From CAVRQM01 sp965246915 (lineage in GTDB: Bacteria > Pseudomonadota > Alphaproteobacteria > Acetobacterales > Acetobacteraceae): a stretch of DNA of 64,000 bases. The notes below the pieces were generated by a model. That model ran no database searches, was not told the DNA's origin, and worked only from the letters and a program-made list of their open reading frames with translations. The DNA lies in assembly GCA_965246915.1 (NCBI GenBank), contig CBDFGB010000010.1, positions 124,001-188,000 of the forward strand. The letters are read 5' to 3'. The translations under genes were made by a program, and so were the position numbers. This document shows positions 43,286-51,066 of the stretch, piece after piece. Position 1 is the stretch's first letter, and every line of letters begins with the position of its first letter.

Positions 43286-44566
43286 TCACCCGACGCGAAG
43301 CCGATGCTCGATCGCGTGCCGCCAGAACACTGCCTGCGCCGGGGCGCGCGACAACGGCCCGCCCGCGAACGGAATCCCGAGGCCCGCGAACATGCGCCAG
43401 CGATCATCGCCCTCGGCGATCGCGGCGCCCAACAGCCGCCCCGCCATGGTGGTCAGCGCCAGCCCATGTCCGCCAAAGCCGGTTGCGACCCAAAACCCCG
43501 GTGCCGTTTCGGCCACCACCGGCATCTTGTGGCGCAGAAATGGCATGAGGCCGCTCCAGGCGACAGAGACCGGCACGCCGCGCAAGCCGGGATAAATCGC
43601 CTCCATATCGCGACGCAGCGCCGCCTCGATCCAGCGCTTGCCGGGCTGCCAGCCGAGCACCCTGCCGCCCCAAAGCAGCGAGCCATTCGGCAGTTTGCGG
43701 TAGTAGTTCGTCGCAAGTTTCAGGTCGTAGATAGCGAACGGCACGGCGATGGCGGCATCCAGCAGCTCGCCCAACGGTGGGGTTGCCATGACGAAGGTCG
43801 CGGCGGGCACCGTGGCCGCCCAGGCGCGTGGAAATTGTGGCCCGACATACCCACCGCATGCGATCACGACCTGCTCGCACCGCACCTCGCCGCCGCTCGC
43901 CAGCACCCGCATCGCGCCAGCCCGTCCAACCACTCGCCGCACGCGCGCCTGCTCGAAGACACGCGCCCCGAGACGTTCGGCGGCGGCGGCGAAACCGCGG
44001 GTCATCGCCAGCGGGTCGACGGCGAACCCCTCCTTGGTCACCAGCGCGTCGGCGTATCGCTCGGTGGCCAAAGCCTCGCGCACCCGCGCCGCGGGCCAGT
44101 ACGTCCAGGCAGCCCCGTAGTCCCGCGCCATACGGTCCCGCCACGCCTCCAGCCCCGCCTTCTGCCCGTGGAACGCGACCCTCATCACACCCGGCGGGCG
44201 CGGCCCACAAGCGATATCGTGCCGATCCAGCCGCTGCTTCATGAGGTCGATCGCCCCCCTCGTAAGATCGTGCATCTCTCGCGCCTGGTGCGGTCCCACG
44301 AGCCCCTCCAGTTCACCGACCTCGCGCTGGAACCCGTCGGAGACGAAGCCGCCGTTGCGACCCGAAGCGCCCCAGCCGATTTGCCTTTGCTCCAGTAGGA
44401 CCACCGACTGGCCGCGCTCGGTGAGATCGAGCGCGGTGGCGACACCGGCCAAGCCTCCGCCGATGACGCAGATCCGCGCCTCGACCACGCCGTCGAGCGG
44501 TGCCCGGCGTGGCACGGCACCGAGCGTGCGGACATAATGCGTGTCGGGATAGCCGATGCTGCTCAT
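43286..44566 (-). CDS. FAD-dependent amine/amino-acid oxidase (PuuB-like, DAO family)
   Basis: 426 residues from the ATG at 44566 (GGAG nine bases upstream); an ATG eight codons earlier lacks a site. DAO fold: ICVIGGGLAGVATALDLTERG (FAD loop), RQIGWGASGRNGGFVSDGFQ, and the C-terminal VATGFGGHGLALTTMAG. Overall like gamma-glutamylputrescine oxidase PuuB or related amine oxidases. It lies divergently next to an amidase and a polyamine-type ABC transporter, which supports a role in oxidising an imported amine; the substrate is inferred from context. Confidence 0.85.
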   Translation of the reverse strand: MSSIGYPDTHYVRTLGAVPRRAPLDGVVEARICVIGGGLAGVATALDLTERGQSVVLLEQRQIGWGASGRNGGFVSDGFQREVGELEGLVGPHQAREMHDLTRGAIDLMKQRLDRHDIACGPRPPGVMRVAFHGQKAGLEAWRDRMARDYGAAWTYWPAARVREALATERYADALVTKEGFAVDPLAMTRGFAAAAERLGARVFEQARVRRVVGRAGAMRVLASGGEVRCEQVVIACGGYVGPQFPRAWAATVPAATFVMATPPLGELLDAAIAVPFAIYDLKLATNYYRKLPNGSLLWGGRVLGWQPGKRWIEAALRRDMEAIYPGLRGVPVSVAWSGLMPFLRHKMPVVAETAPGFWVATGFGGHGLALTTMAGRLLGAAIAEGDDRWRMFAGLGIPFAGGPLSRAPAQAVFWRHAIEHRLRVG

Positions 44567-44650
44567 GAAATCGTCTCCAGAAGAAGCCATGGCACCGCGC
44601 CGACGCGGAAAACGCTAGGGGCAAAGCCGACGGTGATTTTTGGCCCAGCG

Positions 44651-44669
44651 CTTGCTGACACTTGCTGAC
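44651..44669. repeat. Direct repeat between the FAD oxidase and amidase genes
   Basis: CTTGCTGAC occurs at 44651-44659 and again at 44661-44669, one helical turn apart, in the 173-bp divergent gap. The spacing would suit a regulator binding one face of DNA and controlling both directions. No promoter was identified with it. Confidence 0.3.
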
Positions 44670-44739
44670 GGATCGGGACGGGGTGATGCTGCAGCTCAGC
44701 CATGCGTGAACGGAGAGACATGCGGACCCCCTCGACGGC

Positions 44740-46134
44740 ATGAACGCCCATCCGATCGCGGACGCGCACGAACTTTGCCGCCTCGGAGCAGCCGCGTTGA
44801 CCGACCGCTATCGCGACGGCTCGCTGTCCCCCGTCGAGGCGACAAGGGCATGCCTCGACCGCGCCGAGGCCGTGCAGGGTCGGTGCAATGCGTTCACCCA
44901 GATCGATCACGACGGAGCGCTGGCCGCGGCGCATCAGTCGGAGACCCGCTGGCGCCGGGGTTCGCCACGCAGTCCCATCGACGGGGTCCCCACCACGCTG
45001 AAGGATCTGGTCCTTATCGCCGGAACGCCGGTCGGCTACGGCACGAACGCTCAGAAGCCGGTGGTGGCCGAGGTCGATAGCCCGGCAGTGGCGCTTCTTC
45101 GCGCGGCCGGCGCGGTGTTCCTCGGCCAGACGACGACGCCCGAGTTCGGCTGGAAGGCGGTCACCGACAGCGCGCGGTCGGGCGTCACGCGCAATCCTTG
45201 GGACACGGACCTGACGTGCGGCGGCTCGTCGGGCGGGGCGGCGGTTGCGGCGGCAGCCGGCGCGGGTGTGCTCCATCTGGGCACAGATGGCGGCGGATCG
45301 ATCCGCATTCCTGCCGCTTTTTGCGGCATCGTTGGCCACAAGCCGAGCTTTTCGCGTGTCCCGGCAGCCCCCGCCAGCCCGTTCGGCACAGTCGCCCATC
45401 TCGGGCCGATGACCCGGAGTGTCGACGATGCCGCATTGATGCTCGATGTGCTGAGCGGCCGCGACGCTCGCGACTGGTTTCAGAACCCGTTGTGCTTCCC
45501 TTCCGCCGCGACCGGCGATGCAACATTGCGCGGCAAACGCGTGGGGGTGTGGCGCCAGCCGCCGACCGGTCGCACCGCCCCTGAAGTCCTCACCACTTTC
45601 GACGCGTGCGTCAATCGGCTGGCGGACGCCGGTGCAGCGGTGCAGGACATTTCCGTGCCGTTCGAAGACGAGTTGTTTGGTCTGTTTCGTACTCATTGGT
45701 ACGCCGGCGCGAGCCAGCGGTTGCGCGGGCTTGATACGACGTCTGTCGACCCCGGATTACGCCAGGTCGCCGAGGAGGGAAGCGCGATCCCGCTCGCCGA
45801 CTATCTTGCCGCGATGACCCGCCGGGCGGTGTTCGGTGCCGCGATGGACGGGCTGATGGAGACGCTCGATCTCATCGTCTCGCCGGCCGTCGCGATCGTC
45901 CCGTTCGCGGTAGGGCGCGAGACTCCCGAGAATTCGGGCATGACGCGCTGGGTCGAGTGGACGGGATTCAGCTACCCTATCAACCTATGGCAAGCCCCAG
46001 CCTGCGTGACGCCCTGCGCGCGCACGGCGCCTGGCGCCGTGATCGGGCTTCAGTTCATAGCCCCGCGAGGGCGGGACGAGGTGGCGTTGGCCGCCGCGCG
46101 TGCCTGGGAAACCCTGTTGGAGGCAGCACCATGA
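44740..46134 (+). CDS. Amidase-signature family amidohydrolase
   Basis: 464 residues from ATG 44740. The Ser-cisSer-Lys triad of the amidase signature family is visible: Lys88 in GVPTTLKDLVL, and the glycine/serine-rich CGGSSGGAAVAAAAGAG with LGTDGGGSIRIPAAFCG that supplies both serines. It hydrolyses a carboxamide, not specified. The stop overlaps the ATG of the transporter ATPase (ATGA), so it is part of the polyamine-type operon, suggesting that it processes the imported compound. A short frame (44702-44743) with GGAGAG ends across its start codon. Confidence 0.88.
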   Translation: MNAHPIADAHELCRLGAAALTDRYRDGSLSPVEATRACLDRAEAVQGRCNAFTQIDHDGALAAAHQSETRWRRGSPRSPIDGVPTTLKDLVLIAGTPVGYGTNAQKPVVAEVDSPAVALLRAAGAVFLGQTTTPEFGWKAVTDSARSGVTRNPWDTDLTCGGSSGGAAVAAAAGAGVLHLGTDGGGSIRIPAAFCGIVGHKPSFSRVPAAPASPFGTVAHLGPMTRSVDDAALMLDVLSGRDARDWFQNPLCFPSAATGDATLRGKRVGVWRQPPTGRTAPEVLTTFDACVNRLADAGAAVQDISVPFEDELFGLFRTHWYAGASQRLRGLDTTSVDPGLRQVAEEGSAIPLADYLAAMTRRAVFGAAMDGLMETLDLIVSPAVAIVPFAVGRETPENSGMTRWVEWTGFSYPINLWQAPACVTPCARTAPGAVIGLQFIAPRGRDEVALAAARAWETLLEAAP

Positions 46135-47192
46135 ATGCGAGTATCCCGCTCCCGAGTGCCGAGGCGGCGATGGCCGCCGCCGTGATGTCGTCGCCGAAGA
46201 CGTCGTCACGGGGACCGATCATCGCCGTCCAAGGGGTTTGCAAGAATTTCGGCGGCGCGGTGCCGGCGTTGTCGGACATCCATATGGAAATCGCCGACAA
46301 CGAGTTCTTCACGCTGCTCGGCCCGTCTGGCTGTGGCAAAACCACGCTGCTGCGGATCCTCGCAGGTTTCGAGCATCCGACGACCGGCCAGGTGTTGCTC
46401 GACGGCACCGACATCGCCGTCCTGCCGCCGTATAAGCGGCCGGTCAACACGATGTTCCAGAGCTACGCGCTGTTTCCGCACCTGACGGTGGCGGCCAACG
46501 TCGCTTTCGGACTGGAGATGCTGCGCTGGAAGCGCGCCGACATCGACGCGCGCGTGAAGCGGATGCTGGAGCTGGTTCGGCTGCCGCATCTCGCGGCCCG
46601 CAGACCTGCCGAGTTGTCTGGCGGCCAGCAGCAGCGCGTGGCGTTGGCCCGGGCGCTCGCGCCGAAGCCGCGCGTCCTGCTGCTGGACGAGCCGCTCTCG
46701 GCGCTCGATCTTAAGTTGCGCAAAGAGATGCAGTTCGAGCTCAAACGCCTGCAGCGCGAGACGGCGATCACGTTCGTCCTGGTCACCCACGACCAGGAGG
46801 AGGCGCTCGCGATGTCGGATCGCATCGCCGTCATGGATCACGGGCGTGTGCAGCAGCTCGGGCGACCGCGCGACATCTACGACGCGCCCGCCAATCGCTT
46901 CGTTGCCGACTTCATCGGCGAGGCCAACGTTATTCCCGCCGAACTGCTGCATCGCGACGACGCCCGCTGGATCGCCGTTCGCCCCGAGCGAATGTCGCTC
47001 TGCACCGATGGCAAATTGCCCGGAACGCTGGTCGCGTCCACCTATCTCGGTGCCGATACGCTGCACGAGATCGATATCGGAACGGAGCGCCATATGCGTG
47101 TCCGCAGCCGCGGTGACGCGGCCCCTCGCGAGGCGGGCTGCCTGGTCGGCCTCGACTGGCCGGTCGATGCAGAGCGGGCGCTGCTCGGATGA
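46131..47192 (+). CDS. potA: Polyamine-type ABC transporter ATPase PotA
   Basis: 353 residues. Walker A GPSGCGKTT, Q-loop FQSYALFPHLTV, signature LSGGQQQRVALARAL, Walker B LLLDEPLSALD, switch THDQEEA, then a TOBE domain (AVRPERMSL). It powers PotBC-type import of spermidine or putrescine. About thirty extra residues precede the fold. Its start overlaps the amidase stop and its stop overlaps potB (ATGA both times), so the operon is translationally coupled. Confidence 0.93.
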   Translation: MNASIPLPSAEAAMAAAVMSSPKTSSRGPIIAVQGVCKNFGGAVPALSDIHMEIADNEFFTLLGPSGCGKTTLLRILAGFEHPTTGQVLLDGTDIAVLPPYKRPVNTMFQSYALFPHLTVAANVAFGLEMLRWKRADIDARVKRMLELVRLPHLAARRPAELSGGQQQRVALARALAPKPRVLLLDEPLSALDLKLRKEMQFELKRLQRETAITFVLVTHDQEEALAMSDRIAVMDHGRVQQLGRPRDIYDAPANRFVADFIGEANVIPAELLHRDDARWIAVRPERMSLCTDGKLPGTLVASTYLGADTLHEIDIGTERHMRVRSRGDAAPREAGCLVGLDWPVDAERALLG

Positions 47193-48091
47193 TTTCGGCG
47201 CTGCGCACGCGGCTGCTTCTGGCGCCATCGGTGCTCATCATCGGCGTCTTCATGGCGATTCCGATGATGATCGCCGTCGTCTATTCCTTCATGACGTCGG
47301 ATACCTATGGCGGCGTTCGTCTGCCATTCTCGTTCGACGCCTATGTGCAGATGCTGTACGATCGAGACTTCGACGACACACTACTGTTCACGAATGCCTA
47401 TATCTCGATCATGCTGCGATCGATCTGGCTCGCCGTGGCCACATCAGCGCTTTCCCTGGCCTTTGGCCTGCCGCTCGCTTGGTATATCGTCTGCCGCTCG
47501 CCCTCCGTCCGCAATTGGCTGGTCTTCCTGGTCACCCTACCGTTTTGGATCAACACGCTGATCCGGACCTATTGCTGGGTGCTCATCTTGCGCGACCAAG
47601 GTCTGGCCAATGCGGGGCTGGAGGCGATCGGTCTGCCCCGGATGTCGCTGTTGTATAACGATTGGGCGATCTTGCTCGGCTTGGTCTACACATTCTTGCC
47701 GTTCATGGTGTTGCCGATTTATTCGACTCTGGAACGGGTCGACAAGCAGGTGATCGAGGCCGCGCACGATCTGTATGCGACCCGCATCAAGGTGTTCCAC
47801 CGTATCATCTGGCCCCTCGCGCGGCCGGGTGCGATTGCCGGCTTCCTGCTGGTGTTTGCCCCCGCACTCGGCAGCTTTCTGGCCCCTGATCTGCTGGGCG
47901 GTGGACGCAACTTGCTGATCGGAAGTCTCATACAGATGGAGTTCACCTCGGGGCGCAACTGGGCGTTCGGCTCGGCGCTTTCGACACTCGTGACCGTCCT
48001 CGTGCTGGTGGCGCTTTGGCTGCAGACGCGGCGCAAAGCCACCGCAGGTCAGCCGACCGCCGCGGCCGCCGCCATTCCGGCCGTGGCGTAA
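47189..48091 (+). CDS. potB: Polyamine-type ABC transporter permease PotB
   Basis: 300 residues with about six membrane helices (VLIIGVFMAIPMMIAVVYSF first). The EAA loop that docks on PotA reads IEAAHDLYATRIKVFHRIIWPLARPG. Inner-membrane half of the importer. The stop shares one base with the potC start (TAATG). Confidence 0.92.
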   Translation: MISALRTRLLLAPSVLIIGVFMAIPMMIAVVYSFMTSDTYGGVRLPFSFDAYVQMLYDRDFDDTLLFTNAYISIMLRSIWLAVATSALSLAFGLPLAWYIVCRSPSVRNWLVFLVTLPFWINTLIRTYCWVLILRDQGLANAGLEAIGLPRMSLLYNDWAILLGLVYTFLPFMVLPIYSTLERVDKQVIEAAHDLYATRIKVFHRIIWPLARPGAIAGFLLVFAPALGSFLAPDLLGGGRNLLIGSLIQMEFTSGRNWAFGSALSTLVTVLVLVALWLQTRRKATAGQPTAAAAAIPAVA

Positions 48092-48891
48092 TGGCGCGGC
48101 GTTTCGACTGGCGGCACACGCCGGGCCTTGGCCCCTATGCGTGGTTCATGTTTTTCTTCCTCTACGCGCCGCTGGTGATCCTCGTGATCTACGCGTTCAA
48201 CGCGAACCGGCTCGCGACCGTCTGGACCGAGTTCTCGTTCGACTGGTTCGGCGTCGTACTGCGCAACGCCAACATCCAAAGGGCGACCAAGAACAGCGTC
48301 ATCATCGCCCTGGTCGCGACCATCGCGAGCACCATCGTCGCCGTGGCCGGCGCGATCGCGCTGGAACGCGGCCGCCGCATCGCGGGCCAAGGTGCCGCGC
48401 TCAGTCTCATCATGCTGCCGCTTGTGGTGCCGGAAATCGTGACCGCCATCACGACGCTGGTGTTCTTCTCGACGATCGGCCTACGCATCGGGCTGGGCAA
48501 CCTCATCATCGCCCACACGGTCTTCTGCATTCCGTTCGCGCTGCTGCCGATCCAGGCGCGACTGCGCGACATCGGCTCGGCGGTCGAGGACGCGGCACGC
48601 GATCTGTACGCCGACGAGTGGCGGGTGTTCCGCCGCGTCACCCTGCCGCTGCTCATGCCGGCCGTGGTATCGGGCGCGCTGCTGGCCTTCGTCGTCTCGC
48701 TCGACGACTTCCTCATCAGCCTGATGGTCAGCGAGGCCGGCACCACCACCCTGCCCGTCTATATCTATGGCATGATGCGGGTGGGTGTGAGCCCGGAGAT
48801 CAACGCGGTGTCCGCCCTGCTGCTCGCCGCCTCGCTCGCGCTGGTCGCACCGGCGATGCTGGTCACCAGCGACCGCCGCGCCCGACACTGA
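48091..48891 (+). CDS. potC: Polyamine-type ABC transporter permease PotC
   Basis: 266 residues, six predicted membrane helices (MFFFLYAPLVILVIYAFNANRL first). The EAA loop is VEDAARDLYADEWRVFRRVTLPLLMPA. Its order after potB is standard. It is followed 21 bp later by the first solute-binding protein gene. Confidence 0.92.
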   Translation: MARRFDWRHTPGLGPYAWFMFFFLYAPLVILVIYAFNANRLATVWTEFSFDWFGVVLRNANIQRATKNSVIIALVATIASTIVAVAGAIALERGRRIAGQGAALSLIMLPLVVPEIVTAITTLVFFSTIGLRIGLGNLIIAHTVFCIPFALLPIQARLRDIGSAVEDAARDLYADEWRVFRRVTLPLLMPAVVSGALLAFVVSLDDFLISLMVSEAGTTTLPVYIYGMMRVGVSPEINAVSALLLAASLALVAPAMLVTSDRRARH

Positions 48892-48912
48892 AACCGCCAA
48901 GGGGGACTCGCC

Positions 48913-49938
48913 ATGCGTTCGCTCTCCGCGTTGACGCTCGCCGCCTGCCTGCTCGCAGCAGGCACCGCGCGCGCCGACAAGCAACTGCTGTTCTACAACT
49001 GGACGAACTATACCTCGCCGGAACTCATCAAGAAGTTCGAGGCGGAGACCGGGATCAAGGTCACGCTCGACACGTACGACAGCAACGAGACGTTGCTCGC
49101 GAAGCTGCGGGCCGGCGGTGCCGGGTATGATCTCGCGGTGTCGTCATCGGATTTCGTGCCGATCCTGATCGAACAGGACCTGCTCCGCCGCGTCGATGCG
49201 GCCGCCATGCCCGACTACAAGAATATCTCGGCACGCTGGCGCGAGGCACCCTGGGACAAGGGCAACGCCTATTCGATCCCCTGGAACTGGGGGTTCACCT
49301 CAGCGGCGGTCGACACCGCCATCTACAAGGGGTCCACCGACACGCTAAAGGTCCTGTTCGAGCCGCCGCCGGAACTGGCCGGCCATGTCGGGATGTTCGG
49401 CAGCCCGTCCGAGGTGGCCAGCCTCGGGATGGTCTACCTCGGCCATGCCCCTTGCACCGCCGAGCCCGCGGCGCTGAAGGAACTCGACGCGCTCCTGCAA
49501 AAGCAGAAACCAGCGGTGAAACTTTACAACAGCGACGGCGGCATCGAGCGGATGTCCTCGGGCGAGACGCCGCTCGCGCAAATGTGGAGCGGCGCCGCTC
49601 TACGGGCGCGCCTGGCCAAGCCGAGCATTCACTACATCTTCCCGCGCGAGGGCCTGATCGTGTGGATGGATAATCTGGTGGTGCCGAAGAACGGCCCGAA
49701 TCCGGAGAGCGCGAAGGCCTGGATCGACTTCATGATGAAGCCGGAGAACGCCGCTCTGCAGAGCAATTTCACCGGCTACCAAAACGGCATCGACGGCAGC
49801 GAGAAGTTCATGAACCCGGAATATGCCAACGCGCCCGAGTTCAACGCGCCGGCGGACATCAAGGTGTTCTTCTCGCTGGTCTGCCCGGAGGCGGCGACCC
49901 GCGCCTACGACCGCATTTGGACGCGGCTGCGTCAGTGA
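48913..49938 (+). CDS. potD: Polyamine-type periplasmic solute-binding protein (copy 1)
   Basis: 341 residues with a signal peptide (LTLAACLLAAGTARA). The mature protein starts with LLFYNWTNYTSPELI, the aromatic/acidic start of PotD/PotF binding proteins, then YDSNETLLAKL, YDLAVSSSDFVPILI and IVWMDNLVVPK near the C-terminal half. It delivers ligand to PotBC. By eye it is about two thirds identical to the next gene over the first 150 residues, a tandem duplication. Putrescine or spermidine is assumed from family; not shown. Confidence 0.88.
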   Translation: MRSLSALTLAACLLAAGTARADKQLLFYNWTNYTSPELIKKFEAETGIKVTLDTYDSNETLLAKLRAGGAGYDLAVSSSDFVPILIEQDLLRRVDAAAMPDYKNISARWREAPWDKGNAYSIPWNWGFTSAAVDTAIYKGSTDTLKVLFEPPPELAGHVGMFGSPSEVASLGMVYLGHAPCTAEPAALKELDALLQKQKPAVKLYNSDGGIERMSSGETPLAQMWSGAALRARLAKPSIHYIFPREGLIVWMDNLVVPKNGPNPESAKAWIDFMMKPENAALQSNFTGYQNGIDGSEKFMNPEYANAPEFNAPADIKVFFSLVCPEAATRAYDRIWTRLRQ

Positions 49939-49969
49939 CCGCGCCATTCTCCGAACAAGGAACGACCCG

Positions 49970-51007
49970 ATGATCCGATCACGAGTTCTGCTGGCCACGC
50001 TTTTGGCAGCGCCGCTGTTCGCCTCCGGCGCCGCGCGCGCCGGCGGCAAGGAATTGCTGCTCTACAACTGGACTGACTACACCTCGCCCGAGATGATCAA
50101 GAAGTTCGAGGCCGAGAGCGGAATCAAGGTCACGCTCGATACCTATGACAGCAACGAGACCTTGCTCGCGAAGCTGAAGTCGGGAGGCACCGGCTACGAC
50201 ATCATCGTGCCGTCCAGCGACTTCGTGCCCGTCCTGATCAAGGAAGGGCTGCTGGAGAAGGTCAACGCCTCGAAGCTGCCGGGCTACGAGAACGTCGGCC
50301 CGCGCTGGCGGGAGGAGCCGTGGGATCCGGGCAACGTCTACACCATCCCCTGGCAGTGGGGCCTCACGAGCGCGATCGTCGACACCGCCGTCTACAAGGG
50401 ACCGACCGACAGCCTGAAGGTGTTGTTTGACCCCCCGTCGGAACTGAAGGGCAAGATCGGCATGTTCGGCAGCCCCAGCGAGGTGGTGTCTCTCGCGCTC
50501 ACGTACATGGGAAAGCCGATCTGCGACGCCGATCCTGCCGACATGAAGGCGCTGTCAGCCCTTCTGGAGAAGCAGAAGCCGTCGGTCAAACTCTACAACA
50601 GCGACGGGATCCGCGATCGGATGGTCGCCGGCGAGACCGCGCTGCACCAGAGCTGGAGCGGGGATTCGATGCGCGCGCGGCTCGACAAGTCGAGCCTCAA
50701 ATTCATCTACGGCAAGGAGGGCGCGGTCCTTTGGGTGGACAACCTCGCCATCCCCAAGGGCGCCAAGAACCCGGAGAGCGCTCGAAAGTTCTTCGAGTTC
50801 ATGATGAAGCCGGAGAATGCCGCGATGGAGACGAATTTCGCCGGCTACCAGACGGGGATCGAGGCCAGCCTAAAATTCGTCCGGCCCGACTATGCGAGCG
50901 CGCCAGAGTTTAATATGCCCGCAGGCTACCCCGCGAAGTTCGCGAAGGTCTGCCCCGAGGCAGCAACCAAAATCTACGACCGAATCTGGACGAAGCTGCG
51001 GCAGTAG
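49970..51007 (+). CDS. Polyamine-type periplasmic solute-binding protein (copy 2)
   Basis: 345 residues from ATG 49970, with a signal peptide (LLATLLAAPLFASGAARA). It parallels copy 1: LLLYNWTDYTSPEMI, the identical TLDTYDSNETLLAKL, YDIIVPSSDFVPVLI, VLWVDNLAIPKG. Differences cluster in the pocket-facing second half (for example MSSGETPLAQMWSG against MVAGETALHQSWSG), so ligand preference may have changed. It ends the operon before a hairpin terminator. Confidence 0.88.
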   Translation: MIRSRVLLATLLAAPLFASGAARAGGKELLLYNWTDYTSPEMIKKFEAESGIKVTLDTYDSNETLLAKLKSGGTGYDIIVPSSDFVPVLIKEGLLEKVNASKLPGYENVGPRWREEPWDPGNVYTIPWQWGLTSAIVDTAVYKGPTDSLKVLFDPPSELKGKIGMFGSPSEVVSLALTYMGKPICDADPADMKALSALLEKQKPSVKLYNSDGIRDRMVAGETALHQSWSGDSMRARLDKSSLKFIYGKEGAVLWVDNLAIPKGAKNPESARKFFEFMMKPENAAMETNFAGYQTGIEASLKFVRPDYASAPEFNMPAGYPAKFAKVCPEAATKIYDRIWTKLRQ

Positions 51008-51020
51008 ACGGCTGACGGCT

Positions 51021-51042
51021 GGGGAGGGTTTGGCGCCTCCCC
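51021..51042. terminator. Terminator hairpin ending the polyamine-type operon
   Basis: GGGGAGG (51021-51027) pairs with CCTCCCC (51036-51042) around 8 bases. It lies 13 bp after the second binding-protein stop and before the convergent glycosyltransferase, so it may act for both. No U run. Confidence 0.6.
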
Positions 51043-51066
51043 GCACGCCTCGGCGGAACTGCGTCC

